A DNA stretch of 64,000 bases. Origin: Beroe forskalii (taxonomy: Eukaryota; Ctenophora; Nuda; Beroida; Beroidae). Each line of letters starts with the position of its first letter. Positions within the stretch are counted from its first letter, which is position 1. Both the position numbers and the translations under genes were made by a program. The notes below the pieces were generated by a model. The model was not told the DNA's origin. It searched no databases and saw nothing but the letters and a program-made list of their open reading frames with translations. Location: NCBI GenBank assembly GCA_011033025.1, contig WFMF01000300.1, positions 62,001 to 126,000 of the forward strand, given 5' to 3'. This document shows, in pieces, positions 36,801 through 47,618 of this stretch.

Positions 36801-39800
36801 GGTTCAGAAAGGTACCCATAATAGGGTGGTGTAACTGGTCGTTCAGAAAGGTACCCATAATAGGGTGGTATAACTGGTGGTTCGAAAAGGTACCCATAGT
36901 GTGGTGTAACTGGTGGCGTAACTGGTGGTTCAGAAAGGTACCCATAATAGGGTGGTGTAACTGGTCGTTCAGAAAGGTACCCATATTAGGGTGGTGTAAC
37001 TAGTGGTTCAGAAAGGTACCCATAATATGGTGGTGTAACTGGTCGTTCAGAAAGGTACCCATAATTGGTTAGTGTAACTGGTGGTTCAGAAAGGTACCCA
37101 TAATAGGGTGGTGTAACTGGTAGATCAGAAAAGTACCCATAATTAGTTGGCAAAACTGGTGGTCTAGAAAGGTACCCATGACAGGGTTATGTAAGTTTAA
37201 CGTTTTAAACTTCACCTCTAAGGGTTATGTACTTATATAACTGGTGGGCCAGACTCCAAAAAGGTACCCATAATAGGGTGGTGTAACTGGTGGTTCAGAA
37301 AGGTACCCATAATAGGATGGTGTAACTGGTGGTTCAGAAAGGTACCCATAATAGGGTGGTGTAACTGCTTAACTGGTCGTTCAGAATGGTACCCATAATA
37401 GGGTGGTGTAACTGGTCGTTCAGAAAGGTACCCATAATAGGGTGGTGTAACTGGTCGTTCAGAAAGGTACCCATAATAGGGTGGTGTAACTGATGGTTCA
37501 GAAAGGTACCCATAATAGGGTGGTGTACCTGGTCGTTCAGAAAGGTACCCATAATAGGGTGGTGTACCTGGTCGTTCAGAAAGGTACCCACAATAGGTTG
37601 GTGTAACTGGTCGTTCAGAAAGGTACCCATAATAGGGTGGCGTAACTGGTCGTTCAGAAAGGTACCCATAATAGGGTGGTGTAACTGGTCGTTCTGAAAG
37701 GTACCCATATTAGGGTGGTGTAACTGGTGGTTCAGAAAGGTACCCATAATTGGTTGGTGTAACTGGTGGTTCAGAAAGGTACCCATAATAGGGTGGTGTA
37801 ACTGGTGTTCAGAAAGGTACCTTTAAACCTATGGTAGCATGGGTTCATATGGTGGTTTGTTTGCTGAAATGGCAAATTTTTTTATGCCAAAAGGTACCTA
37901 TTGCCCTTCTTTTTGCCCTTCTTTTCGTCAAAAATCTTGCCCTTCGACGGTTTTTTCAAAATTTGGCAGCTATGGTACCAACTTACCAAGTCTAGATTTA
38001 CGCGGCATTTCATAATCACTTAATTAACGGTACACTTGTGCACACATCAGCCTAACGTACATGTCTTTAGGAAACTCTTCAGCACTGCTTTATAACAAAG
38101 GGAGAGGACAGCTGATCATTAACTTGATCTTTGAAGGAAACATCATTTCATACATGGAAATGCTTCAATAGAACAGCTTTCTTGCTTTATCTTTTGTAAA
38201 TTTATCAGAAAGAGGAATCTGAGTTGGGCAGGTCGAGTAGCTATTAATTTAAATTGGGTGCAGTTGAGTTTCGGGAACAGGAGTTTGAAGGAGTGCATTT
38301 ATGGTACAATAAGCGTGGATTAAGGGGGCATTTAATGTGGACCGGACGACTGGCCATTGCATAGTCTATCAGCACGTTAACACTGGGCGATAGATAGCTT
38401 CATCGCTGTTTTCAAAGCTTCTATTTTCATTTTGGACAACTAGCAAATATCTTACGATGTTATTAGTTATCTTAACAAGTAAATAAGTACCTTTGCGTCA
38501 TAAATTATTAAATTATGTAAGACTAAAAGTTTGCATGCCCGTTGTAACATACCTACTAACATTTAATTCAGCCATGCAACAAACCATTATGAAGTTGTTG
38601 ACGCGTTGGTTGGCATGGAACTTCCAGGACATCCAGTTCAGGTAGAGGCTCATATCCTCGTTAGTAACAAGCTCTACCGGGGCAGGGTTGCCGGCCACAT
38701 AGGCCCGGTGAGCGGGCTCCAGTCGGTGGGCACGGTGCCAGAAATCCTTGTACTGCCTCATTATGTCCCTGTGAGTTCGCGTCATGGAGAGAAGAAATTC
38801 AGGGTTCTTTTGGATTTCAGAATGAATTTCATGCTTAAATGCTGCTATGCCCGATACTTCGTTGGAGAGCTTGTAACTTTTTGAGCTATAATCACTTGGT
38901 TACAATTTGATAAGTAGGCAACTTGCCCTTAAACCACAATTTGCAATGTTTCAAAATGATCTATTATTTCTCTATTTGATTGTAAATATTACTTTCGGAT
39001 TATTTACATGAACTCCAAACACAAAGCTAAATGAAATATTTGAAAACATGTACCTCACTCTGTTCTGGAAATCGTCGTGGAGGTCGGTCACAGCACCGCC
39101 GTGTCTGCAAAACCGGCTCCACCTCGCTAGATGCATCTTCTTCAACAGCAACAGATCCTCGCATTGCGTCAGGAAAAACTGCGGAAGGAAAGTTGTAAAA
39201 GTGTGAACATATGATCTGGTAAATTCTCAAGAGTTAAGTCTACAAGTTAACATAGACTACTAGACTAAGGGACTCTAAAAAGTCCATAAAGTCTTCAGAC
39301 CTTCAACCAACCACGATCAGAATTAAGAATATGATTTTCAGTGCCTGGTATACTAATATGCTATATAATAAAATAATATCGAGGTCCAGAGAATGTCAAT
39401 AACATCAGTCTTGAACCTGATGAAGAATGAAAGGTATTGACTCCGGGGTATGCTCAGCAGCGTCACAAGTATCTAACTCGGCCCCCAGGATCATATCATG
39501 ACTGTGAAGTGACCGCATGTCCGGTACTGAAAGAATTCGCTTGATAGACTCCAGTCTCTCTGTCTCTGCTTCGGTTGTGTCTTGTGGGTTCGCAACTGAA
39601 CTGAGGGAGTGAGAGTAAAGTACTGTGCATTTGTTAACAGAAAGTTTAAATTACCGAAAAAAAAGCATGATAACAATAATTGACGAATCTGCCACACCGT
39701 TTCCCTTTGCATACCCACCTCAAGTTCTTGGTTTTCCCAAATCCGATGTCTTTGACCTCGTTCTTCAGCTCGGTGATGTTCCTGTCGAGTTCCTCATGCA

Positions 39801-39846
39801 GAGCACGAGTCCTCGCCCCCAACGACACGAGGCTCTCCAGCTCCAT
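21834..39846 (-). CDS. Large multi-exon gene, possibly CCDC162/C6orf183-like
   Basis: Minus-strand exons in order: 39719-39846, 39417-39600, 39054-39178, 38585-38768, 31027-31116, 28176-28349, 27104-27229, 26661-26777, 24597-24782, 24116-24258, 23265-23493, 22652-22791, 22224-22361, 21932-22064, 21834-21845. All junctions keep phase and sum to 703 codons including TAA. Visible segments are a helical start (LHEELDRNITELKNEVKD), KKMHLARWSRFCRH, NEDMSLYLNWMSWKFH, ARLDTFKHRLQTLLD, LNYFKSIERTINLDLAGNW, and an acidic region (SLDDFYSEDEG). No enzymatic motif or membrane segment is seen. Similarity to the CCDC162/C6orf183 coiled-coil group is recalled, not tested. Weakest points are the 39417 and 23265 donors and the 12-nt last exon. 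The N terminus probably extends upstream, because the first exon is open beyond the ATG. Confidence 0.7.
24783..25222 (-). repeat. 21-bp intronic minisatellite made of a splice acceptor
   Basis: About 20 units. Read on the minus strand each is CTCCCTCAG followed by ACTAACACCCAA or AATAACACCCCA. The last unit supplies the actual acceptor (ACTCCCTCAG) of the exon ending at 24782. The frame continuing from that exon is open through the whole array and would encode TNTQLPQ repeats. It may be purely intronic or be partly included by alternative acceptors. Confidence 0.9.
28350..28740 (-). repeat. 42-bp intronic minisatellite carrying acceptor and exon start
   Basis: About nine units in plus orientation of ACAGTCTTGTAACCACTGTT plus AAGAGGGTTGGGTAAAGGGGGG. 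On the minus strand each unit contains CCCTCTTAACAG followed by TGGTTACAAGACTGT, that is the 3' splice site plus the first five codons (WLQDC) of the exon at 28176-28349. Each unit has TAA just upstream of the CAG in the exon frame, so an upstream acceptor would introduce a stop. Degenerate units continue to about 28980. Confidence 0.9.
28980..29924. other. Intron sequence, no gene
   Basis: Lies within the intron between the exons at 31027 and 28349. It starts with a G-rich run (GGGGGCCGGGGGGGTCCGAGG) followed by AT-rich text. It looks like an interspersed repeat remnant, but no second copy is present in this window. Confidence 0.3.
29925..30667. mobile_element. 743-bp TIR element with TA duplication
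   Basis: Perfect terminal repeats of about 23 bp begin CCTTAGTGGTAGAAATTATG at the left, with the complement at the right, and TA flanks both. Directly inside the left end is a second palindrome (ATGCGTACTAATTATGAT and its complement, about 29945-30000). CATCATAATT words repeat near both ends. There is no transposase frame; this is a non-autonomous Tc1/mariner-like or related element in an intron of the large minus-strand gene. Confidence 0.88.
32363..37974 (-). mobile_element. 5.6-kb satellite-bearing TIR element, copy B
   Basis: Terminal repeats CATAGCTGCCAATTTG (left) and CAAAATTTGGCAGCTATG (right) are flanked by a perfect 8-bp target duplication GTACCAAC (32355-32362 and 37975-37982). 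The inside holds runs of GCAGGGCAA or GAAGGGCAA words near the ends, the 39-bp GGTACC array (32741-33724 and 35475-37820), and a unique segment (32432-32740). It is interrupted by a second element at 33725-35466. The 8-bp duplication fits hAT, P, Merlin or MULE types. No transposase is encoded. It occupies most of an intron of the large minus-strand gene. A truncated inverted copy is at 5127-7836. Confidence 0.92.
33725..35466. mobile_element. Nested 1.74-kb TIR element (hAT-like)
   Basis: Ends are CAGGCATGGATCCA and its complement TGGATCCATGCCTG, followed inwards by GGGGGCGTGC-type words on both sides. It is flanked by the 8-bp duplication CCCATAAT (33717-33724 and 35467-35474), taken from a 39-bp unit. 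The interior has about six diverged modules of roughly 150 bp, each with TCTGGGGGCGGCAGCCCC, AGTGTTTGGGCATT and AACAGCGCTGTTG words. CAG termini plus 8-bp duplications suggest the hAT superfamily. No transposase frame. Confidence 0.9.
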
Positions 39847-40133
39847 CCTCTGGTTTCTACTGCTGCTATAACTCGTACCGGGAAGGTGGAAGGGATGTTA
39901 TCTAATCAAGTAATCTGTTAATCTGTTAGTGCACACTGCAAGTGAAGCAGTAGGGAAGATGTAGGAAGATAATCTCAGGTCAGTCTCTCACAAGTAGTTT
40001 AGTTGTTTCTTGTCTCCTCTCTTTCCGTGGTTCCAGACGTCTTGACTCCGTGTTAGAACTACAACCACACCTTATAACGAGTTTCTATGCTGCAAGATGT
40101 TGTTCTGCAGGGTGGTGTCGCAGCAGCCTACAT

Positions 40134-40375
40134 CATGGTGACCTACAGAAGAGTCATAATTAATTAGCATTAGCCCATATCATGGGGACCATAAGAAGAG
40201 TCATGGTTAATGAGCATTACACAATACACACATCATTTCATCATGGGACCTAGGGAAGAGTCATGGTTAATTAGCAGTAGCGTATGGGGACCTAGGGAAG
40301 AGTCATGGTTAATTAGCAGTAGACTATGGTGACCTTAAAAAGAGTCATGGTTAATTAGAAGAGTTAATTGGCAGT
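40134..40375. repeat. Imperfect tandem repeats of about 40-55 bp
   Basis: The phrase AAGAGTCATGGTTAATTAGC with GGGACCTAGGG before it recurs five times with variable spacing. It lies just beyond the first assigned exon of the large minus-strand gene, possibly in an upstream intron or promoter region. Confidence 0.75.
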
Positions 40376-42269
40376 AATATAGCTGATAACAGGATATTTA
40401 GGGACTAACGAGTTTAGTTAACTTTAAGAGAGGATTTGTATGACAGTATGATGGCTCCACAGTGCAAACTTCATTTGAACTTGACCCAAAGAAACTTTTA
40501 CGACTCAGAACTAAAATCTCTTAATTCATCTACACTAGCGTGTACCCACTGCCCACTAATTACAATAGATGAACCGCTTCACAGGACCATTCAATCGGCA
40601 TACACTAAGGCAGATTTCATATACTTATTTACTGATTATTGTGAAGTGCTTCAAGTTCAACGCTTAAATCTGATCTATTTTTAGGAACTAGTATAGTAAG
40701 AACGCAGGAGCACTAACTGTATAATTCACTCAACTAAATTGCACACATAGTAGCTCCTACCCGCATACAACTACAAGTCTACTGTTATCGTCTGTGATTC
40801 AGTGGGGAAGTCTCCCCAACGAAATGTATTATTCTGATACATGTAGCGAGAGTACGGATTCCTGCTCAATTGAAATTTATTATACTGATACATGTTGCTA
40901 GTCCACGGATCTCAAAGTTGCTTTGAGGGTCGGTCAAATATGGGCCAATAAGCTATATTGATTCATGCAGCCAGTTAACTGACCTGTGCTCAAATTTCAA
41001 GGAAATGTGAGTGATTAAAGGCCATCCTATAGGAATGAGTGAAAGGTTTATCGTCCGGATTTTATGCATTAATCAGTGCAATTCGGTCGATAGACACTAT
41101 TTAACCATGAGCCAAACGCTTGCTTAGACAAAACCACACGATTTTGTTGGAGGGGGAATGGTTAAATTGATCTCTTAAAGGTTTTATTGGTACATTCAGT
41201 TTAATATTATCCTCATTGAAAGCACTTTTGTAGCAGCAGATACAATGTTTCAGTGGAACCTGCACTGGGGACCCTGAACACAATGTGTCGGGGTAAGAAA
41301 GCAGGGAAGAGTACTAAAATTTGAGTTTTTGGGATAGATATCAATGAAAAACATCATCACAATAGAATAAAAGCAATTCTATATAATTAAAACTAATAAT
41401 GATAATCAGAAGTATATTATCAACAATATGGTAAGACTATTCATCATATAATTCATCACAAAATCATCAATAGTAAATGTGATGTGTGTTACTTATAAAC
41501 ACAACATTGGCGTCGATAATGATCAGATTGTGATGAAGTTATTAGGATATACCCATTATGAATTATTGTTTGTTGCATAACAAAGACGAGCATTTAACAT
41601 GTGATTATTTTGAAAAAACAATCGAAAAGTATCACCCATACCTATTTCGGTGGCAAAACGTAATTATTGAATATTTAATTTGACTTAATTAGTATTCAAT
41701 AAAGTGGTCTAAAAGTTCAATTATGATTGTACTGCTTACAATGTATTTGCCCATTTTATTCGGAAGGACAAAACGGTGAACAGATACAAGCTTTTCAAAG
41801 GATTCTTAATTAACTAATGAACATTAAAATTTTAAAGCTTTCGTTTCAGTTTGATCAAAACTCATTGAGGAGACATCTATTTGCTGTTTCATGCCATTAA
41901 CTGCTCAGATAATTATGTTAGATTCTTATGTCAGTCAGATCAGTCATTATAACAAAATGATTTAATACCCTTATATTTCAAATTTACTTACGCTGAATAT
42001 CATTTCTGTGCCCTCGGGGTTCTTTTGAAACACAAGGAAATATTTCATTTACGAAAGCAGTTTAACGATTAGACATTGCACACTCAGTACTCACAATGTT
42101 CTGAAGAGCTATCATTAAAGAGATCCATTGGTTATGAAGTCATTGGTTGAATCGGAGCAGAATTCTTGATTGAATCTAAAATCACATGAGATAAAAATGC
42201 CAGTATGTTTCCACAAAGAACAACGAGCTGTGACGGCAATGATATACCCTATGAGACCGACTGTGCTTT
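40376..42269. other. Intergenic, no gene recognised
   Basis: AT-rich spacer between the TRIM-type gene and the large gene. I could not support further exons of either. A possible small minus-strand exon near 40080-40130 was considered but left out. Confidence 0.4.
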
Positions 42270-45200
42270 TCAGTCAGGAGAATTCTTGATGAAGGGGCTC
42301 AGAATACCCACAATAACTCGATGTCTGTACGGGTCACAGAGATAGATACTGCCATCGAACTCCTTCACCACAATGCTGGTGATGGAGTGGAATCCCCCGA
42401 GGTCCTCGCCCATCATGATCAGAATGAGTTCCCCCGTGGGGTACATGACCGAGACTCTGCCCTCAGCGGTTCCGACCAGCAGCACTCCGTCAGGGGCCAC
42501 TGCGATGGATATCGGCACCCCGGGAATGGATATCCTCCTCACCAACTCCCCCTCCAAACTCCACACGTGGATGCACGAGTTCGATTTGTCACACACGTAG
42601 ATCTCCTCCGTGACGATGCTCCCGGCAATAGCCACCGCGTTCGTATCGTGTCGGAGTTTCTTGGTACACTCCAACACAACTTTCGTATCATCTTCCGAGT
42701 TGAAGGTCAGTTTCCAAATCTCAACCACAGACACCTTGCAGAGGTATATGTTATTGTTGATGAAGGAGCAGTCGAGGACCCCCTCCCAGATGTTCCTGAT
42801 CGTGTACCATTGCTGGTTATCGCTCTTCTGTAGTCTGTAGCTGAGGAGTCGGTCTTGAGCAATGAAGTCCCTGACAGGTGTCCCAGCCGACCACATGCCC
42901 ACCACCCTTCCTACGTTGCTCTTGAAGAGTTTGGTGTGGAGGAAGGTCTTGCCGTCCTCATTGCCAGTAGGGTAAGCGACCCTGACCACAGAGTCCGCAT
43001 CGTAAATTAGGAGTCCTGAGAGGTGTTGGGAGAGGTAGACAGGGTTCTTCAGGTCCCTACTGGTGTCGTCCAGGAACTCCAGCATCGTGTACTCTTGCCA
43101 GAGTCGAGGCAGGGACCACAGTTGGTGTGCGGAAACAAAGACACTGGACGCACTGGTCAGACTAGACCTGGAGGCGTCAGGGGGCGTAGACAACACTCGC
43201 TTAGCCTTTCCGTGGGTGTCGACTGACAGCTTCATCCGCTTCATCACCACTTCGCCCCCAACGTGGATTGAGGGAGCTGAAAAGGCTGCCACCTCGAACG
43301 ATATCTGAGGAATGCTCTTCATTTCACCTACTATCTTTTCAATGTTTTTGAACTCCCGAATCAGAGCGTATGGTTTTTTCTCGTTCACTTTCACTAACAA
43401 CGTCATGATTCGTTCCCGTTCGGTGTCCATGACCTTCTGAACCTCCCCAAGAATTGTAAGATTACTGGATTTCGCCGACTGTATCTGGGCGGTGAGCTTG
43501 TTCCGTTGATTCGTGGCTTCCGTTATGATACGATCGTAGTAGGCTGACATTCTGGCATCTTCCGACTCCAACGTCTCCAGGACAATGTTACATTCCTCCT
43601 GAGTATGGGAACCCAAACTTTAGGTCATCAGTCGGAGTTCAGATACAACGCCCAAAGTACGGTTTATAGCTCTATAACTAAATACCCAGTTGTGCAGTTC
43701 ATTGTTTATAATAAAGGAGTTGCACGACGTGTTGTTGGTATATCACAAAACTAACGTCTACTTTAAAGTTTTCATGTGACGGTCACACAAATTATCAAGT
43801 TATAACCACTGTCCACTAGCTTTGGACAAGGTGTGAAGAGATATTCATCAAAGCGAAGGTAAATTCTAGAAATAAACTTAAAATAAGTGAAAGAAATGAC
43901 GTGAGGGTACCTGAAGCTGGGAAAACAAGTCACTGAAGTCAGCCTGAAGTCCCTCCACGTGTTCTGTTAACAAGGTCTTCCGAGCGGAGGCTTCCAAATC
44001 AGGGCGTACTGAAGGAACGGCATTCAGCATGCATTAATACGTGCATACTGCGTTAATGTGCCGAGAAGAAAATGCTTTAATGGCTGAATAATATTTGGAT
44101 ATTTTAAGCATATTATACTGTATGTATCATTTGATAGTTTCCATCAAAGATGATCATGTGCTTTTAAAACAAAGTACTTGAATAGCAGAAATAGCATGCT
44201 ATCCTCTTAGGCAAAGAGAAATTTACAAGGACTCCCAAAGTCTAGCGTTAAGTGAGGAGAATTTAAATCTAAATAACATTGCGTTGCAGAAATGATGCAG
44301 GCTGTCAGGAGTCATAAGTCACGATTCAATGCTGAATCCTCTTAGCCTTTAGAAGTCAAAACTCCCGCACGGCCGAAAACAGTGGATTGAAAATGATATT
44401 CAGCAAAATTGAGATAAATACACAATAGAACAGAAGTTAAAAAGAATAGCATACCGACACTTGAAATGTAGCAATTCCGTGCTATTTTGGTTTTAAACCA
44501 GCTCTGAAAAAGCCTGGTTATGATCAGCACACATAGCAGAATATAATTGTCAAAAAGTTTGGATGAAAAATATTCAGAATTATCAAAAACGTTTTAAAAG
44601 TGATTGCACCACGAAGCCTCTTCAGTATAAACACGAATGGGAAGCTAAGTAGTTGCAGGCACCTACCTAGCTGATGACCCTGAGCAATACAGTTGTGTAC
44701 GATACACCCGGAACAGAGCAGAATGTTACACTGCTGACAGTAGCACGCTAACTGAGCACCACTGCACATGTCACACAAACCAGACAAACTGTCTGTACTC
44801 CGACTCTCTTCCTCCTGCGAACCACAGCCGAGGGTTATAAAGATAGTGGAAGGAGAGCAGGATGAACCGTGGTCGAGGCTTACAAGAATAATTGACGAGA
44901 TAAGAGTGAACCACAGCCGAGGGTTATAAGCATAATGGAGGAAGAGTAGAGTGAACCACAGCCGAGGCTTATAAGCATAATGGAGGGGGAGTAGAATGAA
45001 CCATAGCCGAGGGTTATAAGAATATTGGAGGGGGAGTAGAGTGAACCACAGCCGAGGGTTATAAGAATATTGGAGGGGGAGCAGAGTGAACCATAGCGAG
45101 AGTTATATAAGAAAAACAGATACCTCTGCTATCAGCTGCGTAAAGTGCAAACCAACAAACCATGAGACAAAAATAAAAGTAAACGTAATTTAGGATGCGA

Positions 45201-47618
45201 TGAATTGACGATAAAAATGAAAGTAAACGTAATTTAGGATGCGATGAATTGACGAACGTATATTGTATGAGCATAATAATATATAAGTTCGAAGTTGATC
45301 GTCTTAATCTGTATTACATTTTCTCCTGTCTCAAAAGTATTTTAGGATTTGAGTACGATGAACTTGTATTGGAAATCAGTTACAAATAAAATTAATAAAT
45401 TATATTCACCAACCCCTAATACTAAATAGTTGCATTTCAAGATTTCAGATAGTTTAATTATCAATACTGTTCTTGATCGGTCGGCCAATTACAAATTAGT
45501 GAACACGCATAATCCTAATTTATTTTGGAAATCAAAACAAAACAGTTGGAGCCTTTTTGACATGAAACGTTAACAATCACAAGGAAAACACTCAAGTGTG
45601 ATTGTATGAACAATAACTTAACAAATGGACTATGGCGTCTTTACTGGACTCTTGACTCCACTTCAATTCTCTATTCATCAAAAAATGTACAAGCAGAAAC
45701 AATCTGTAAAACACGGTAAATTTGAGATCGGATTTTTGACCACATGCACTCGCCAGTTTGAGTGTGTGCGCGTGTGTCAAAAAATAAAACTAATCAAAAT
45801 ATATATTTTTCGTTACAGAAACAAAGGATTATTATACACATTGGGGCCTAGCATATTACAAAGCTCAGTGAGTTGCAGCTCGTGCACATTAGGCAGCACG
45901 TGACCAGAGGTTGTGCGGTAGATGCGGCGTAGTGAGTTATAATATTGCTGTGCGTTAGACAATACCAATGTAGGCGGAATGAAGTCAGTAACGCACCATT
46001 TCAAACCCTGATAGTGACGTCACTGTTTACCATCGGTTATATAGTTTGAGGTGGTCTATGTGTAAGTGGAAGAGGTGCCTTGGAGGAGGAGGCTTGGCAC
46101 ACTCATTTCTATTGTGCGTGCCAACATTCTGATAGAAACTAATGCGCTGCACAAAACGAGAACACAACATATCATATTGACTATTGAGCACAAAAAGTGA
46201 TTATTACACATGTGCGATAACAACAACAACAACAACAACTACAAACTCATAACATTTTATTGTTATATTTATAAACACTGTGCGGAATGTCATACGAACT
46301 CGCTTGATCATTGCCGAGTTTCGGAGAGTCATCACGCATCTTGTTTGAAATTTAAATTAATCAAACATATTGATAATTCTATGGGGCTACATGCAGCACG
46401 TACATATTATAACTTTATAATACTGTAGTTAATGATATTATATAAATTTGGACTAGTAACCGAGCTGTAGCCATATATAAAATCTTAAAATACACATCAT
46501 GTTGCCCATAATGCTCTTGATGTCTCAGCCTAGGAAACAGTACTCCTTCCTCAATATAGCCGTACAGAACGTGTACAGAACGGTGCACAATGAATTGTGT
46601 AAATTTATTAAACATATAAGTTGCGTCACAGATGTAATTTCCATATTTTATTTTAGTATTTTAGTATTTTGTTGCGTGACGTAGGCAAATGTACTGTTTT
46701 GATGTAATTTTGAAATGTGATTTTATTAATTCACTACAATATAACATACGTCAAGAGTAAAATTAAAGTGCCTAATTCAGATATTGTGACGTAAAATGAT
46801 AGAATGAACTGGCGGGTAATTCAGATATTTACACAGTTTAAATTCTATGCCACAGGAGCCAAGTAGCAAACCAAAATCTTCCGTGGAACGGAATCTGGCC
46901 AATAAATTAAACTTCTTTATCCGAAAAACTGAAAACAAAAATTGAAAACAAAATAATGGGTGTGCTCGTCTGTTTAATCTAAAGTCTTATCTATTATATA
47001 ATGGTGTATAGGTATATGACAAACATATTTTTATCATATCATACTATCATAGAACATTGATTCGTTTCAGCATATTGATTATGATTCAGTTTAATCTTTT
47101 CAATGAATTATGGGTGATTTCACAAGTTCTTGGATCTGTATGAAATCAATAACTAACTGAAATCAGTTCTAAATATTAAATAAAATGAAAGGAAAGGGTT
47201 TACTGACCTGGGTGACAATGTCCAGTAGAGCAAGGTTCAGAGCTAGGAGATCGAGCTGACAGGGGGCACTCTTCGTACAAATAGGACACTTTATGAACGA
47301 TCCCATCTGAGATTTTATCATCATGAATAGTTTACAAAATTCTTATTGCGACAGAAAGTGGGAATGGGAAGATTTAAGGTTTAATTTGTAAATCGACCTA
47401 GAAAGTAGGTGATGGCTGAAAATAACAACATTCCTGCCGTGGGACTGTATTTCGTTTGCTTGCGATTGAGCGAAGCAACTTGATAACTTGAAAGTTACCT
47501 GTGTCATGCCCTTGATGCAGCTCTCACAGAACGTGTGTCCGCAGGGAACTATGAGGGGGCGGTGCCCCCCAGCGTCCCCGTACCCCTGCGAGCAAAGGGG
47601 ACATGTGATGAACACCAT
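42270..47618 (-). CDS. TRIM-type protein: RING, B-box, coiled coil, beta-propeller
   Basis: Exons 47499-47618, 47208-47306, 44667-44814, 43911-44008 and 42270-43598 join in phase to 597 residues. Exon 1 has CPLC, PCGHTFCESC and exon 2 supplies KCPIC, together a C3HC4 RING typical of E3 ubiquitin ligases. Exon 3 encodes CDMC, CQQC, CSGC and two His, fitting a B-box type 1 (zinc ligands C-x2-C, C-x2-C, C-x2-C, H, H). Exon 4 and the start of exon 5 are helical (KTLLTEHVEGLQADFSDLF), the coiled coil. The rest of exon 5 has six or so beta-rich blades such as YVCDKSNSCIHVWSLEGELV and GVLLVGTAEGRVSVMYPTGE, resembling NHL-type propellers of TRIM2/3/32/71-like proteins. The RING start is the first ATG of an open exon. 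Subfamily is not assigned. Confidence 0.88.
44815..45100 (-). repeat. 45-bp intronic minisatellite next to the B-box exon acceptor
   Basis: About six units of GAACCACAGCCGAGGGTTAT plus AAGAATATTGGAGGGGGAGTAGAGT. The array begins within a few bases of the 3' splice site of the B-box exon, whose acceptor reads GGCTGTGGTTCGCAG on the minus strand. The repeated part copies the acceptor's upstream sequence but not the final CAG. Confidence 0.85.
45101..47207. other. TRIM gene intron 2, no other gene
   Basis: AT-rich intron. A 58-bp direct repeat (GTAAACGTAATTTAGGATGC) occurs at about 45177-45262, and a short (CAA)n run lies near 46218-46236. Nothing else is supported. Confidence 0.5.

Noticed and set aside
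40080..40135. Possible upstream exon of the large minus-strand gene
   Set aside because: A donor-like GTGTGG is present, but the frame and acceptor could not be reconciled with the next exon.
42321..42833. 170-codon plus-strand frame
   Set aside because: Antisense to the TRIM beta-propeller exon, which has clear domain logic.
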